Made by a program: the position numbers and the translations under genes. A DNA stretch of 64,000 nt, from the NCBI GenBank assembly GCA_964487745.1, contig CAZASG010000008.1, positions 1 to 64,000 of the forward strand, given 5' to 3'. Each line of letters starts with the position of its first letter. The first letter of the stretch is position 1. Shown piece by piece: positions 16,958-25,618 of the stretch. The DNA is from Desulfolinea sp964487745. GTDB taxonomy: Bacteria > Chloroflexota > Anaerolineae > Anaerolineales > Villigracilaceae. Below the pieces are notes generated by a model, which saw only the letters and a list, made by a program, of their open reading frames with translations, was not told where the DNA came from and made no database searches.

Positions 16958-17530
16958 TTAGCTCTTTAGCAACTGCGTATCCACATCTTCGCTGGTGCTA
17001 GCTACTTCTGTCAAATCCAGGGTCGGCAGATCGGCAAGAGAAGCCAAGCCAAAATGTTGTAAAAACTCCGGCGTCGTGCCGTACAAGATCGGGCGACCAG
17101 GACCCTCAGCCCGTCCACTCTCCTGGATCAAACCTTTATTCAACAACGAGCGCATCACACCATCGCTATTCACACCGCGGATCGCGTCCACTTGCGGACG
17201 TGTGACAGGCTGTTGATAGGCAATGATCGACAAAGCCTCCAGCGCGGCGGGACTTAGTTTCGTCGTAGCATCCAGCCCGAGGAACTCTTCGATGAGCGGG
17301 GCAAGTTCAGGAGCAGTTGTCAACTGGACACGTCCGCGATGGGTTTGAATCCGCAAGCCTCGGATCGCGAGCGTTTCGTCCAATTCCTTTAAAGCCTTAT
17401 TTACTTTAGCAGATGTCAGATCTAAAACTACACCCAATTGCGTCAGTGGAACCGGCTCTGACGCCACAAAAAGCAAGCCTTCCAGCTTGGCAATAAGAGA
17501 GAGTTTTGGGGTGCTTTTCGGGTCGCTCAT
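16958..17530 (-). CDS. scpB: Segregation and condensation protein B
   Basis: A 190-residue partner of the SMC-ScpA condensin complex, acting in chromosome condensation and segregation. Two winged-helix parts are visible: EGLLFVASEPVPLTQLG near the start and the highly conserved LSIIAYQQPVTRPQVDAIRGVNSDGVMRSLLNKGLI in the centre, followed by PILYGTTPEFLQHFGL. Length is normal. scpA is not adjacent in this window on the visible side. A GGAG site lies ten bases before the ATG. Confidence 0.94.
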   Translation of the reverse strand: MSDPKSTPKLSLIAKLEGLLFVASEPVPLTQLGVVLDLTSAKVNKALKELDETLAIRGLRIQTHRGRVQLTTAPELAPLIEEFLGLDATTKLSPAALEALSIIAYQQPVTRPQVDAIRGVNSDGVMRSLLNKGLIQESGRAEGPGRPILYGTTPEFLQHFGLASLADLPTLDLTEVASTSEDVDTQLLKS

Positions 17531-17532
17531 GC

Positions 17533-17538
17533 TATAAT
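17533..17538 (+). promoter_or_regulatory. -10 box of the envelope operon starting at 17574
   Basis: TATAAT on the plus strand begins two bases beyond the start codon of the divergent scpB gene. Predicted transcription starts near 17545, leaving a leader of about 29 bases. Confidence 0.5.
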
Positions 17539-17573
17539 TGCTCCGTTCGTATTTGATGAAAAAGTGAGAAAAT

Positions 17574-18149
17574 ATGCTTCGAAAAAAGAATTTTCAAGTG
17601 GTTTTTGCGCTATTAGCCCTATTAATTGCCACTTTAGCCTGCACCATGCATGTTGGCGGTCCAGATTATCCTGAAACAAAAATCCCTGTTTCTGCCGAAG
17701 CGGTGGACAGTATGCGCGCCCAAATAGAAGCGGCGATCACCGCAGCTGTTGCCAGCGGGGGCGATGTCATTCTGACCATCACCGAAACGCAGATCACATC
17801 TTTTCTTGCGCTCAAAATGGAGGGGCAAAATAACCCGCTCATCACCGAGCCACAAGTCTATCTGCGCGATGGCACAATGCAAATTTATGGCAAAGCCACA
17901 CAGGGCTATTTTATTGCCAATGTAAAAGTGGTTGTTCAGGTCGGCGTGGATGAAGCAGGGGAACCTGATATTCAAATCATTTCAGCAGATTTCGGTCCGT
18001 TGCCCGCGCCAGAAACGCTCAATGTAACCCTGTCTGCGATCATCAAAGAGGCATATACCGGCGCAATCGGACCCGTAGCAACCGGTTTTCGGATCGAACA
18101 GATCGGTATCCGCGATGGCTTCATGGTCATGTCCGGGAAGGTCAAATAG
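17574..18149 (+). CDS. Small lipoprotein of unknown function
   Basis: A 191-residue lipoprotein with a signal peptide ending in the lipobox ATLAC and one domain that alternates an amphipathic helix (SMRAQIEAAITAAVASGGD) with beta strands such as VILTITETQITSFLALKM and LRDGTMQIYGKA. The pattern, ending in RDGFMVMSGKV, resembles lipid-binding LmeA/DUF2993-like proteins, but I would not assign that family firmly. First of four closely spaced rightward genes, three bases before the next frame. Confidence 0.65.
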   Translation: MLRKKNFQVVFALLALLIATLACTMHVGGPDYPETKIPVSAEAVDSMRAQIEAAITAAVASGGDVILTITETQITSFLALKMEGQNNPLITEPQVYLRDGTMQIYGKATQGYFIANVKVVVQVGVDEAGEPDIQIISADFGPLPAPETLNVTLSAIIKEAYTGAIGPVATGFRIEQIGIRDGFMVMSGKVK

Positions 18150-18182
18150 CGAGTGGATTATACCAGTAAGGCACGATTTCGG

Positions 18183-19787
18183 ATGATTTCCGCATCCAAA
18201 CTTGGATGGATTCTCGCATTCGTCCTCCTTTTGACTGGCTGCGGCTCCCCAAGAATTCTACAAGACGAAATACAGATCGGCATCAACGCGGATGGACAAA
18301 GCCACATTGTTGAAATCCCTGCTGGCAGCAACGTGGAAGAAGCCCTCGAAATTGCGGAGATCCCCGTAAACGAGAGCGACCGCGTTGAGCCACCGCTTTA
18401 CACCCTGCTCGGCGAAGACGACCAGGTCGAGATCACGCGCGTGGAGGAAGTTTTTGAAACACAAGAGGAGATCATCCCTTACGAGCGGCAGGTTGTCCGT
18501 AATGAATCTCTCCCCGAAGGTGAGACTCGCCTGATCCAACTCGGACAAAATGGCCTGCAAGAGATCACATATCGCAGCGTCTACGAAGACGGTGAAGAGA
18601 TCAGCAACAATCTGGTGAAGACCGTTATCCTTCAAGCCTCTGTGCCAGAGATTACAATGGTCGGCGTACAGGCTGTTTTTGCCCCGATCCCCATCCCGGG
18701 TGTGATCGCCTATCTTTCTGGTGGCAATGCCTGGATCATGGAGGATTCAACTGCCAATCGTCGTGCACTGGTGACCACCGGCGATCTAGACGGACGTATT
18801 TTTGCGCTTTCGCCAAATGCAGGCTGGTTACTTTACACACGTAAATCAGAAAAAGGTCCCGCCGAAGAGATCAATACACTTTGGGCTGTCAGTACCACTG
18901 GAAAGCCCAAAGACCCGATCCCGCTGGGTGTTGCCAATGTGGTACACTTCGCCGGTTGGCGTCCCAACGGCGGGACACGCATCTACTATTCCACGGTCGA
19001 GCCCCGTGCCGCTGCACCTGGCTGGCAGGCTAATAACGATTTAGGTATGGTCAACTTCAGCGCAGGCTGGTCGACCAATCCAAAAGAGATCGTTGAATCC
19101 AATGCTGGCGGTATCTACGGTTGGTGGGGCATGAATTTCATGTGGTCACCCAACGGCAGCAAGCTCGCTTATGCCCGCCCTGATGGGATCGGCCTTGTCA
19201 ATGTAGATACGGGCAAATTCGATCCCCTGCTCGACATCACCGCGCTCAGCACTCATAGTGATTGGGCGTGGATTCCCGGTCTCGCTTGGGGCGGCGATAG
19301 CCGCACACTTTATACAGTTACACATGCACCTGCATCGAATTTGGTTAGCCTTGAAGATTCACCTTATTTCGATCTGAGTGCAGTTTCGATCTCGAACAGC
19401 ACAAATATCCAACTCTCTCCGCAAACGGGCATGTTCGCTTATCCATCAGCATCGCCCATCCGCCCAAGCGGAAAAGAGCAGATGTACCAGATCGCTTACT
19501 TGCAAGCGATCTTCCCTGCCCAAAGCGAAAGCAGTCGCTATCGGGTCATCGTCATGGATCGGGATGGATCGAATCGCCGTGCGATCTTTCCTCCTGAAGA
19601 TGCGCAGGGAATTGTCCCCCAAACACCGATCTGGACACCTGATCCAGTCCCTGGGCAAACGGGTGATTTTTTGGCAGTAGTTTACCAAGGCAATCTTTGG
19701 TTAGTCGATTCGGGCTCAGAACAAGCTCATCAAATTACCGGCGACGGGTTGATCAGTCGCATAGACTGGAAAAGTCTTTCAAATTAA
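18183..19787 (+). CDS. Lipoprotein with DUF348, G5 and TolB-like propeller domains
   Basis: About 534 residues when started at ATG 18183, which directly precedes a clean lipoprotein signal ending in LLTGC. An alternative GTG at 18153 adds ten residues. After the lipobox come a DUF348-like domain (GINADGQSHIVEIPAGSNVEEAL...IPVNESDRV, residues 30-90) and a G5 domain (FETQEEIIPYERQVV...GLQEITYRSVYEDGEE, 90-165). The rest is a beta-propeller with WSPNGSKLAYARPDG and DSRTLYTV repeats. DUF348-G5 pairs are best known from resuscitation-promoting factors and YabE-type cell-wall proteins that bind peptidoglycan-associated glycans. Here they are tethered to a propeller instead of a lytic enzyme. Confidence 0.85.
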   Translation: MISASKLGWILAFVLLLTGCGSPRILQDEIQIGINADGQSHIVEIPAGSNVEEALEIAEIPVNESDRVEPPLYTLLGEDDQVEITRVEEVFETQEEIIPYERQVVRNESLPEGETRLIQLGQNGLQEITYRSVYEDGEEISNNLVKTVILQASVPEITMVGVQAVFAPIPIPGVIAYLSGGNAWIMEDSTANRRALVTTGDLDGRIFALSPNAGWLLYTRKSEKGPAEEINTLWAVSTTGKPKDPIPLGVANVVHFAGWRPNGGTRIYYSTVEPRAAAPGWQANNDLGMVNFSAGWSTNPKEIVESNAGGIYGWWGMNFMWSPNGSKLAYARPDGIGLVNVDTGKFDPLLDITALSTHSDWAWIPGLAWGGDSRTLYTVTHAPASNLVSLEDSPYFDLSAVSISNSTNIQLSPQTGMFAYPSASPIRPSGKEQMYQIAYLQAIFPAQSESSRYRVIVMDRDGSNRRAIFPPEDAQGIVPQTPIWTPDPVPGQTGDFLAVVYQGNLWLVDSGSEQAHQITGDGLISRIDWKSLSN

Positions 19788-19798
19788 AGGATTTCATT

Positions 19799-20755
19799 AT
19801 GCGTATTCTTATCACTGGTGCGGCAGGTTTTCTAGGCTCTCATCTCTGCGACTATCTTATTGCCGATGGGCACCAAGTTGTTGGCATGGACAACTTCATC
19901 ACAGGCAATCCTGAAAATATCGCCCATCTAATGGGGAATGAGAATTTCAACTTCTACAAACACGATGTCTCCAACTATATTTTCGCTCCAGAGAAAGTGG
20001 ATGCTGTCCTGCACTTTGCATCTCCTGCCAGTCCCAATCCTGATTCAGAACGTGCTTACTTCAACCTCCCTATTCAAACCATGAAAGCCGGCGCATTGGG
20101 GACGCACAACTCTCTTGGTGTTGCCAAAGCTCATAATGCCAAATTCCTGCTTGCCTCGACCAGTGAGATCTACGGCGACCCAAACGTCCACCCCCAGGCA
20201 GAAAGCTACCCCGGAAACGTAGACCCGGTTGGCAAGCGTGCTGTCTACGACGAGGCAAAACGATTTGCTGAAGCGTTAACGATGGCATATCATCGTTATC
20301 ACGGTTTGGATACACGCATCGTGCGCATTTTCAACACGTATGGTCCCCGCATGGACCTGGAAGACGGGCGCGCCTTGCCAAACTTCCTGAAACAGGCCCT
20401 GCTCGGACAAGAACTCACTGTCTACGGTGATGGCCAACAGACCCGTTCTTTCTGCTACGTAGATGATCTGATCGAGGGCATTGTCCGTCTGCTATACTCT
20501 GACGAGCATATGCCAGTCAACATCGGCAACCCAGATGAGATCACTATTTTAGAATTTGCAGAAGCCATCAACGAAGTCACCGGCAACGAAGGCGGCATAA
20601 CCTTTGTTCCCAGCGGGCGTAGCGCACGCGATCCTCAACGCCGCCGCCCAGACGTGACCCGGGCAAAAGAAATACTTAAATGGGAAGCACAAGTTGACTT
20701 AACAGACGGCATTGCCCGCACCATGCCCTACTTCAAGGAAAAATTAGGTCTTTAG
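19799..20755 (+). CDS. NAD-dependent sugar-nucleotide enzyme, UDP-xylose synthase type
   Basis: A 318-residue short-chain dehydrogenase of the extended type. The NAD loop is GAAGFLGSHL at residues 7-16. The catalytic Tyr-Lys pair is in VYDEAKRFAEA, preceded by STSEIYGDP. The substrate segment VGKRAVYDEAKRFAE and the later GQQTRSFCYVDDLIEG follow the UDP-glucuronate decarboxylase (UDP-xylose synthase) pattern more closely than epimerases. It would make a nucleotide sugar for envelope glycans. The ATG at 19799 has an AAAGGA site. An upstream in-frame extension overlaps the previous gene and is rejected. Followed after one base by the GtrA gene. Confidence 0.85.
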   Translation: MRILITGAAGFLGSHLCDYLIADGHQVVGMDNFITGNPENIAHLMGNENFNFYKHDVSNYIFAPEKVDAVLHFASPASPNPDSERAYFNLPIQTMKAGALGTHNSLGVAKAHNAKFLLASTSEIYGDPNVHPQAESYPGNVDPVGKRAVYDEAKRFAEALTMAYHRYHGLDTRIVRIFNTYGPRMDLEDGRALPNFLKQALLGQELTVYGDGQQTRSFCYVDDLIEGIVRLLYSDEHMPVNIGNPDEITILEFAEAINEVTGNEGGITFVPSGRSARDPQRRRPDVTRAKEILKWEAQVDLTDGIARTMPYFKEKLGL

Positions 20756-20756
20756 C

Positions 20757-21230
20757 GTGGCAACAGCGATCTTCAATCAAAAAGAGCGAGTCCGCTTCTT
20801 CCGATTTGCCATCGTCGGTGTGATAGGTGCCATCATCGACTTTGGAATGATGAACCTGCTCACCCAAAAAGCAAATATGTCCCTTGTTTTAGCAGGGACA
20901 ATTTCCTTCATCAGTGCAATTGTGTCCAACTTTATCTGGAATCGATACTGGACATATCCGGAATCGCGCTCTCGCTCAATCGCTAAACAATTGACCATGT
21001 TCTTCGCTGTCAACATCGCAGGCATGGTCATCCGCTTGCCAATCCTGCATTTTGTTGAGCCGCCCATGCTCAACTTCTTTAGTGGATTGAATTTAAACTT
21101 ACCTGTAGATGCCGAGTTTCTTGCCAAAAATTTCACGCTGGCACTGGCGGTTGGGATCGTCATGCTCTGGAATTTCTTCGTCAATCGCTATTGGACATAT
21201 AATGATGTTGACACTCCCGTATCCGTTTAG
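20757..21230 (+). CDS. GtrA-family membrane protein
   Basis: A 157-residue protein with four hydrophobic segments, starting with the family signature FFRFAIVGVIGAIIDFGMMNLL and ending with the conserved NFFVNRYWTY. GtrA-like proteins help move lipid-linked sugars across the membrane in cell-surface glycan synthesis, which fits the nucleotide-sugar enzyme just upstream. The start is GTG at 20757, one base after the preceding stop. Confidence 0.88.
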   Translation: MATAIFNQKERVRFFRFAIVGVIGAIIDFGMMNLLTQKANMSLVLAGTISFISAIVSNFIWNRYWTYPESRSRSIAKQLTMFFAVNIAGMVIRLPILHFVEPPMLNFFSGLNLNLPVDAEFLAKNFTLALAVGIVMLWNFFVNRYWTYNDVDTPVSV

Positions 21231-21281
21231 CGCTGACTAGCTTATTCTGAAACTGAAACATTTTTATTCGCCTTAGAACCC

Positions 21282-21287
21282 TATAAT
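21282..21287 (+). promoter_or_regulatory. -10 box of a probably leaderless gene
   Basis: TATAAT is followed by only five bases and then the ATG at 21293. No Shine-Dalgarno site is present, as at 6905 and 38973. Confidence 0.6.
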
Positions 21288-21292
21288 AAGAC

Positions 21293-21670
21293 ATGGCAAA
21301 TCAAAAATCGATTATCCCCATCTATACTACCAAAGGCGATGCGGAAGCCTTTCTGATCTACCCTTACATTTATAACCGTATCGGCGACTGGATTGGCTGG
21401 ATCACACCAGAACGTGAAATATACTCCGTCATTGGGCATTATGTCGGCTATCTTGGGAACGGGCCGCGCATCCTGCGTAAACGCGCCATTGAAGTTGCCT
21501 CTGTAAATAAACGCCCTCCTGTAAAACCACCAAAAGTTTATCCGCCAGCAACCGTCCCTCTTGCCCCGCTGATGGCAGAGCTTAATCACAGCGAAATAGA
21601 TGTTCTTCTTGATGAGCCGGAAAGGTTACACACTGCCGACTCAGGTGAATTTCGGGAAGACCTGGATTAG
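21293..21670 (+). CDS. Small beta-flower-like protein
   Basis: A 125-residue soluble protein. The N-terminal half repeats short strand-turn units (IPIYTTKGDAEAFLI, YNRIGDWIGWITPE, YSVIGHYVGYLGNG) that fit the 4-fold beta flower family annotated in many bacteria, whose function is unknown. A Pro-rich segment (RPPVKPPKVYPPATV) and an acidic tail follow. It starts directly after a -10 box and is followed two bases later by the thioesterase gene. Confidence 0.6.
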   Translation: MANQKSIIPIYTTKGDAEAFLIYPYIYNRIGDWIGWITPEREIYSVIGHYVGYLGNGPRILRKRAIEVASVNKRPPVKPPKVYPPATVPLAPLMAELNHSEIDVLLDEPERLHTADSGEFREDLD

Positions 21671-21672
21671 TT

Positions 21673-22152
21673 ATGAAAAACACACCTTCTTCAAAAACGA
21701 TCAGCGCATCACGCATTTCCATTGCTCAATTGATGCTACCGGAGCACGCCAACACACATGGAAATGTTCACGGTGGTTGGATCATGAAGCTCGTCGACGA
21801 AGCAGGTGCTCTGGCGTGCATGCGTCACGCCCAAAGGCGAGTGGTTACGGTCGCTATTGACCAGATGACCTTCCAGAAACCCATCCGTATTGGAGACCTC
21901 ATCATCCTGACCGCAGAAGTCAGCTATGTTGGGCGCACATCCCTCGAAGCAGAAGTGTGTGTCGTCGCCGAAAATCCGGTGACGGGCGAACAAGTCCATA
22001 CCAACACTGCCTATTTGCTTTATGTTGCCCTCGATGATGACGGAAATGCCGTACAGGTTCCCGCACTGATCGCGGAAAGCCCAGATGATGAAAGGCGCAT
22101 GCGAGAAGCCGAAGAACGCCAAAAACATCGTCTTGCCCAAAAGAAAAAATGA
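21673..22152 (+). CDS. Acyl-CoA thioesterase, hotdog fold
   Basis: A 159-residue cytosolic thioesterase of the YciA/BACH group that hydrolyses acyl-CoA. The core reads LMLPEHANTHGNVHGGWIMKLVDEAGALAC with the catalytic Asp in the KLVDEAG helix. The substrate segment VTVAIDQMTFQKPIRIGD and EVSYVGRTSLE follow as in the family. The C-terminal 20 residues are charged and Arg/Lys-rich. The end overlaps the next gene in an ATGA. Confidence 0.92.
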   Translation: MKNTPSSKTISASRISIAQLMLPEHANTHGNVHGGWIMKLVDEAGALACMRHAQRRVVTVAIDQMTFQKPIRIGDLIILTAEVSYVGRTSLEAEVCVVAENPVTGEQVHTNTAYLLYVALDDDGNAVQVPALIAESPDDERRMREAEERQKHRLAQKKK

Positions 22153-23378
22153 GCAACGAAAATATCTCTCACCCGGCTGAATTGCCAGAAAAAAAAGAGC
22201 GTCAGGCACATCCCTTTCGCACACTGAAAGAGCTTCTCGATCACGCATCGGGCAGACACCTACCCCCCATCGCACTTGAAGATAGCGGCAAAGCAGAAAT
22301 TCTTCCCTTTCCCTTTTTAGCCATTGTCGGGCAACAAGAAATGAAGTTTGCCCTCCTCCTTGGTTTAGTCAATCCTAATATTGGCGGCATTCTCCTCGTT
22401 GGCCCGCGCGGCACCGCAAAGACCACGGCTGTTCGCAGTCTTGTTGATCTTCTCCCGCAAGTTGAGCGTAGCGCTTGCCATTATGGTTGTCTCCCTGAAG
22501 ATGTTCAGACAGGCGGGATTGACGCCATCTGCCCGGATTGCGCAAAGAAATATGGCTTGGGAGAATCGCTCACGATTCCAGATCGTGTTCGCCTGATCGA
22601 ACTCCCCCTCAACGCTCAACTCGAAAACGTGATCGGCGGTATTGATGAACGCGCTGCCTTGCACCAAAAAATGCGCCTACGGCGTGGGATTCTCGCGCAG
22701 GCAGATCGCAACCTACTATATATTGACGAAGTCAACTTACTCAACGACGACGTGATCGACGCTATTCTGGATGCTGCTGCCCAGGGCTCCTACACACTGC
22801 GACGCGGTCCCGTTTCCGCAACTTATCGCTCCCGCTTCCTTTTGATCGGATCCATGAATCCGGAAGAAGGGCATCTCCGCCCGCAGATCATGGATCGTTT
22901 TGGCCTGCGTGTTGTTGTGCGCGGACTGGATGATGCGAAGGAACGCCTCGAAGCATACAGACGCGTTCATGCCTACTTGGAGAATCCGCGCCAGGTCATC
23001 GGAACATACGCCGGGGAAATTGCTGCCGTTAAAGAAGAGCTCGAAGAAAGCCGAAAACGACTTCGCCAAGTCCGCATCTCGAACAGGGTTGCCAAAGAGG
23101 CAATTGCTCTCATCCAAGAGCTTGGCGTCGACTCCCTGCGCGCAGAGATCACCTGGTTCGAAAGTGCCCGCGCCTATGCAGCCGCCAGCGGACGCACAGC
23201 TGTCAAACTCGCCGACTTACATACCGTTGCACCGATGGCGCTGCGCCTGCGACGATCAAAATTCATCGACGAGTACTTCAACGATCAAGAAGGGGAAGAA
23301 AAAGAACTCGAAACATTGCTTCAGCCATTCGCGCGTAAAAAACGCGTTACGAAGCCAAAAACAAAGAAAGAGAATTAA
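22149..23378 (+). CDS. BchI/ChlI-like AAA+ ATPase with a Cys cluster
   Basis: A 409-residue ATPase closely related to magnesium chelatase subunit I. Walker A GPRGTAKTT, Walker B LLYIDEVNLL, sensor segment IGSMNPEEGHLRPQIMDRFGL and the arginine-rich lid are all visible. Between Walker A and the ENVIGG loop lies CHYGC and, 17 residues later, CPDC, which looks like a zinc-binding insertion. No chlorophyll genes or BchD/BchH partners are nearby. As in many non-phototrophs it may act as a MoxR-like chaperone or in cobalamin synthesis. The start overlaps the thioesterase stop. A hairpin follows immediately. Confidence 0.85.
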   Translation: MSNENISHPAELPEKKERQAHPFRTLKELLDHASGRHLPPIALEDSGKAEILPFPFLAIVGQQEMKFALLLGLVNPNIGGILLVGPRGTAKTTAVRSLVDLLPQVERSACHYGCLPEDVQTGGIDAICPDCAKKYGLGESLTIPDRVRLIELPLNAQLENVIGGIDERAALHQKMRLRRGILAQADRNLLYIDEVNLLNDDVIDAILDAAAQGSYTLRRGPVSATYRSRFLLIGSMNPEEGHLRPQIMDRFGLRVVVRGLDDAKERLEAYRRVHAYLENPRQVIGTYAGEIAAVKEELEESRKRLRQVRISNRVAKEAIALIQELGVDSLRAEITWFESARAYAAASGRTAVKLADLHTVAPMALRLRRSKFIDEYFNDQEGEEKELETLLQPFARKKRVTKPKTKKEN

Positions 23379-23402
23379 ATCTACTCCACACAGAGTAGAT
23401 TT
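23377..23402. terminator. Hairpin after the BchI-like gene
   Basis: Perfect 10-base arms around a six-base loop, starting inside the stop codon and followed by TTTTGAC. It separates the BchI-like gene from the glycosyltransferase gene. Confidence 0.7.
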
Positions 23403-23418
23403 TGACTTTACCTCCCTT

Positions 23419-24957
23419 ATGTCTATTAAATCTCGTCACTTCCCTGTTTTTGTTCTACTCCTCATCAGCCTCCTGATTGGGATATTCACTTTCCAAGATT
23501 ATGGTATGGCATGGGACGAGTATCTATACTATCAATATGCCGACTCGATCGGTTACGCTTATTCCATCACCGAGCGCATGAGTGGTGATTTCGATCTAAC
23601 TCGCGCCTTTGAGCCAAGCGCCTGGGACCACCAAAATCATGGTCCGGCGTATTTACTGATTGCGCGCGGTGCTGTCTATGCACTTGAATCTATCACCGGC
23701 ATTGACAAAATCGCTATTTGGCATTTGATGAACTTTATCAACTTTCTTGTTGGCGCACTCTTTTTATATTATTTAAGTTTGCGTTGGTTCCGTCCTGCGA
23801 CAGCCATTTCACTGACAACACTATACGCTAGTCAACCAGTTCTATGGGGACATGCTTTTATCAATCCGAAAGACCCGCCTTTTGCTACTGTTTTTATCGC
23901 CGCGATCTATTTTGGCTTCCACATGGTAGATAAACTTGCAGAAAAAGACAAAAAATCAACCCCGTGGAAAGAAATCATTATCACCGGCATTTTGATCGGG
24001 ATCGCGACCAACCTGCGCGTGATCGGACCACTTCTTGGGGTAATGCTTTTCGGCTATGCTCTACTGAAAAAGGAATTCAAAGCTCTAGTTTGGTTCATCC
24101 CTGCGGCGCTGATCGCATTGCTAACCGCTTATTTCACTTGGCCCTATCTTTGGGAATCCCCTATCGCCACATTCATTGAAGTGATCCAGACAATGGCGAA
24201 TTATCCTGTCAGCCCTAAAACACTCTTTTATGGAAATGCTTATGCGTCCTACGAGGTCCCTCTCCGCTATCTTCCTACACTTTTGGGGATCACGCTTACT
24301 GAGCCAGTCTGGATACTCTTTACAATGGGCACAGTCATTATTGCCTTCGGGTTTCTTAAAAAGAGGCTAATGTGGCAAGACTTGAGCATCGTAGCTTTTT
24401 GGTTTGTCTTTATGATCGCCTACGCGCTGATCCTGCGTCCACCAATGTACGACAATTATCGTCATTTTCTTTTTATTCTTCCCCCTATTTTTATTGTTGC
24501 TGGCTTTGCCTTGGACCAACTCTTTGAATGGCTACATCCCCGTTGGTTACTAGCGATCTTTCTTATGGGCATTTTGGCTTTTTCCATTGTCGGGAATATC
24601 AAACTCCATCCCTACGAATACACTTATTACAACTCTTTTGTTGGCGGGACCAGTGGCGCAGAAGGTACCTACGAAACGGACTATTGGCTCACTTGCTACA
24701 AGGAAGCTGTTGAAGAGTTTGCCAAATTCGCCCCTGCCGGAGAAACCTTGATCGTTTTGCGAGAAGCTCCCAACGCCGCTTATTACGCTCCTGAAAACAT
24801 CAACGTAATTGGCTACCGAGAATTCAAAGCGGGCGATTATGTCTTAGTCGCTTCACGTCTAAATCGCGTAAATACAACCAAGCGCCATTCGCCCAACATT
24901 ATTAAAATCGGGCGCGCTGGAGCTAAATTCTGCGTTATTAAAGAGATCGCACCATGA
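23419..24957 (+). CDS. Polytopic membrane glycosyltransferase (GT39/GT83-like)
   Basis: A 512-residue integral membrane protein with about ten to eleven hydrophobic helices. The first outer loop bears the acidic pair in DYGMAWDEYLYY, the position of the catalytic Asp in the PMT/ArnT fold that uses lipid-linked sugars. A soluble domain of about 90 residues follows the last helix. The donor and acceptor are unknown. The start is taken at ATG 23419, where the first transmembrane helix begins. The frame is open far upstream, but that part is out of frame with the BchI gene it would overlap. No good ribosome site is visible. The end overlaps rsmD by four bases. Confidence 0.82.
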   Translation: MSIKSRHFPVFVLLLISLLIGIFTFQDYGMAWDEYLYYQYADSIGYAYSITERMSGDFDLTRAFEPSAWDHQNHGPAYLLIARGAVYALESITGIDKIAIWHLMNFINFLVGALFLYYLSLRWFRPATAISLTTLYASQPVLWGHAFINPKDPPFATVFIAAIYFGFHMVDKLAEKDKKSTPWKEIIITGILIGIATNLRVIGPLLGVMLFGYALLKKEFKALVWFIPAALIALLTAYFTWPYLWESPIATFIEVIQTMANYPVSPKTLFYGNAYASYEVPLRYLPTLLGITLTEPVWILFTMGTVIIAFGFLKKRLMWQDLSIVAFWFVFMIAYALILRPPMYDNYRHFLFILPPIFIVAGFALDQLFEWLHPRWLLAIFLMGILAFSIVGNIKLHPYEYTYYNSFVGGTSGAEGTYETDYWLTCYKEAVEEFAKFAPAGETLIVLREAPNAAYYAPENINVIGYREFKAGDYVLVASRLNRVNTTKRHSPNIIKIGRAGAKFCVIKEIAP

Positions 24958-25535
24958 GTTTACGAGTTATTGCTGGCAAAGCGAAGGGGCGGAAATTAAA
25001 GGGTGTCCCAGGAAAAGGAACACGCCCCATTACCGATCGCATAAAGGAGAATCTCTTCAATATCCTTGGTGCGGATGTGCAAGATTCGACCTGGTGGGAT
25101 CTCTTCGGAGGAACAGGAGCGGTTGGGATCGAGGCACTAAGCCGAGGGGCAAGATTTGTTCGCTACAGCGAGATGAGTCGGGTAGCGATCAACGTGATCC
25201 GTGAGAATGTGGCACATTGTCAATTTGACGACCAGCAAGCCCAAATCAGGCGCGGTGACGCTTTCGCCTTTCTTGAAGCAAAAACTGATTATGTTTTCGA
25301 CTATATTTATATCGCTCCTCCCCAATACAAGGAGATGTGGGTGCGCGCGTTGAAGTTGGTCGATGAAAACCCTGCCTGGCTGAGCGACGAATGCGAGGTC
25401 ATTGTCCAGATCCATCCGAACGAATTTCGCGGCTACGAAGATCTCGAACTAAAACATCTTAAAAAGTTCGATGAGCGGAAGTATGGGAGTACTTTACTTG
25501 TTTTCTATGAGAGGGCCGGAGGAGAACATAGATGA
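24954..25535 (+). CDS. rsmD: 16S rRNA guanine-N2 methyltransferase (RsmD) with altered catalytic motif
   Basis: A 193-residue SAM-dependent enzyme. The N-terminus VIAGKAKGRKLKGVPG...RPITDRIKENLFNIL and the SAM loop DLFGGTGAVGIEALSRGA are classic RsmD, which methylates G966 of 16S rRNA. The catalytic motif, normally DPPY or NPPY, reads IAPPQY here (Ala121-Pro-Pro-Gln124). The Asp/Asn that orients the amino group is therefore missing. This could be a lineage variant, a changed substrate or an inactive enzyme. The gene overlaps the membrane glycosyltransferase in an ATGA. Confidence 0.85.
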   Translation: MSLRVIAGKAKGRKLKGVPGKGTRPITDRIKENLFNILGADVQDSTWWDLFGGTGAVGIEALSRGARFVRYSEMSRVAINVIRENVAHCQFDDQQAQIRRGDAFAFLEAKTDYVFDYIYIAPPQYKEMWVRALKLVDENPAWLSDECEVIVQIHPNEFRGYEDLELKHLKKFDERKYGSTLLVFYERAGGEHR

Positions 25536-25570
25536 GTGCAAGTATTTTCAAATAACTTTTCATTTAATTC

Positions 25571-25610
25571 ACAAAAGGGTGCGCGCTGAATTCAACGTGC
25601 ACCCTTTTGT
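25571..25610. terminator. Terminator between converging rsmD and CorC-like genes
   Basis: Arms of about 15 bases (ACAAAAGGGTGC core, one mismatch) around a ten-base loop, with flanking T-rich sequence on both strands. Confidence 0.85.
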
Positions 25611-25618
25611 TTTAATTC

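Noticed and set aside
19697..19798. 34-codon extension of the UDP-xylose-synthase-like gene
   Set aside because: Overlaps the preceding gene. The Rossmann motif needs the start at 19799, which has a ribosome site.
22900..23418. N-terminal extension of the membrane glycosyltransferase frame
   Set aside because: It overlaps the BchI-like gene in another frame, and its sequence lacks any domain. The protein starts sensibly at the first transmembrane helix (23419).
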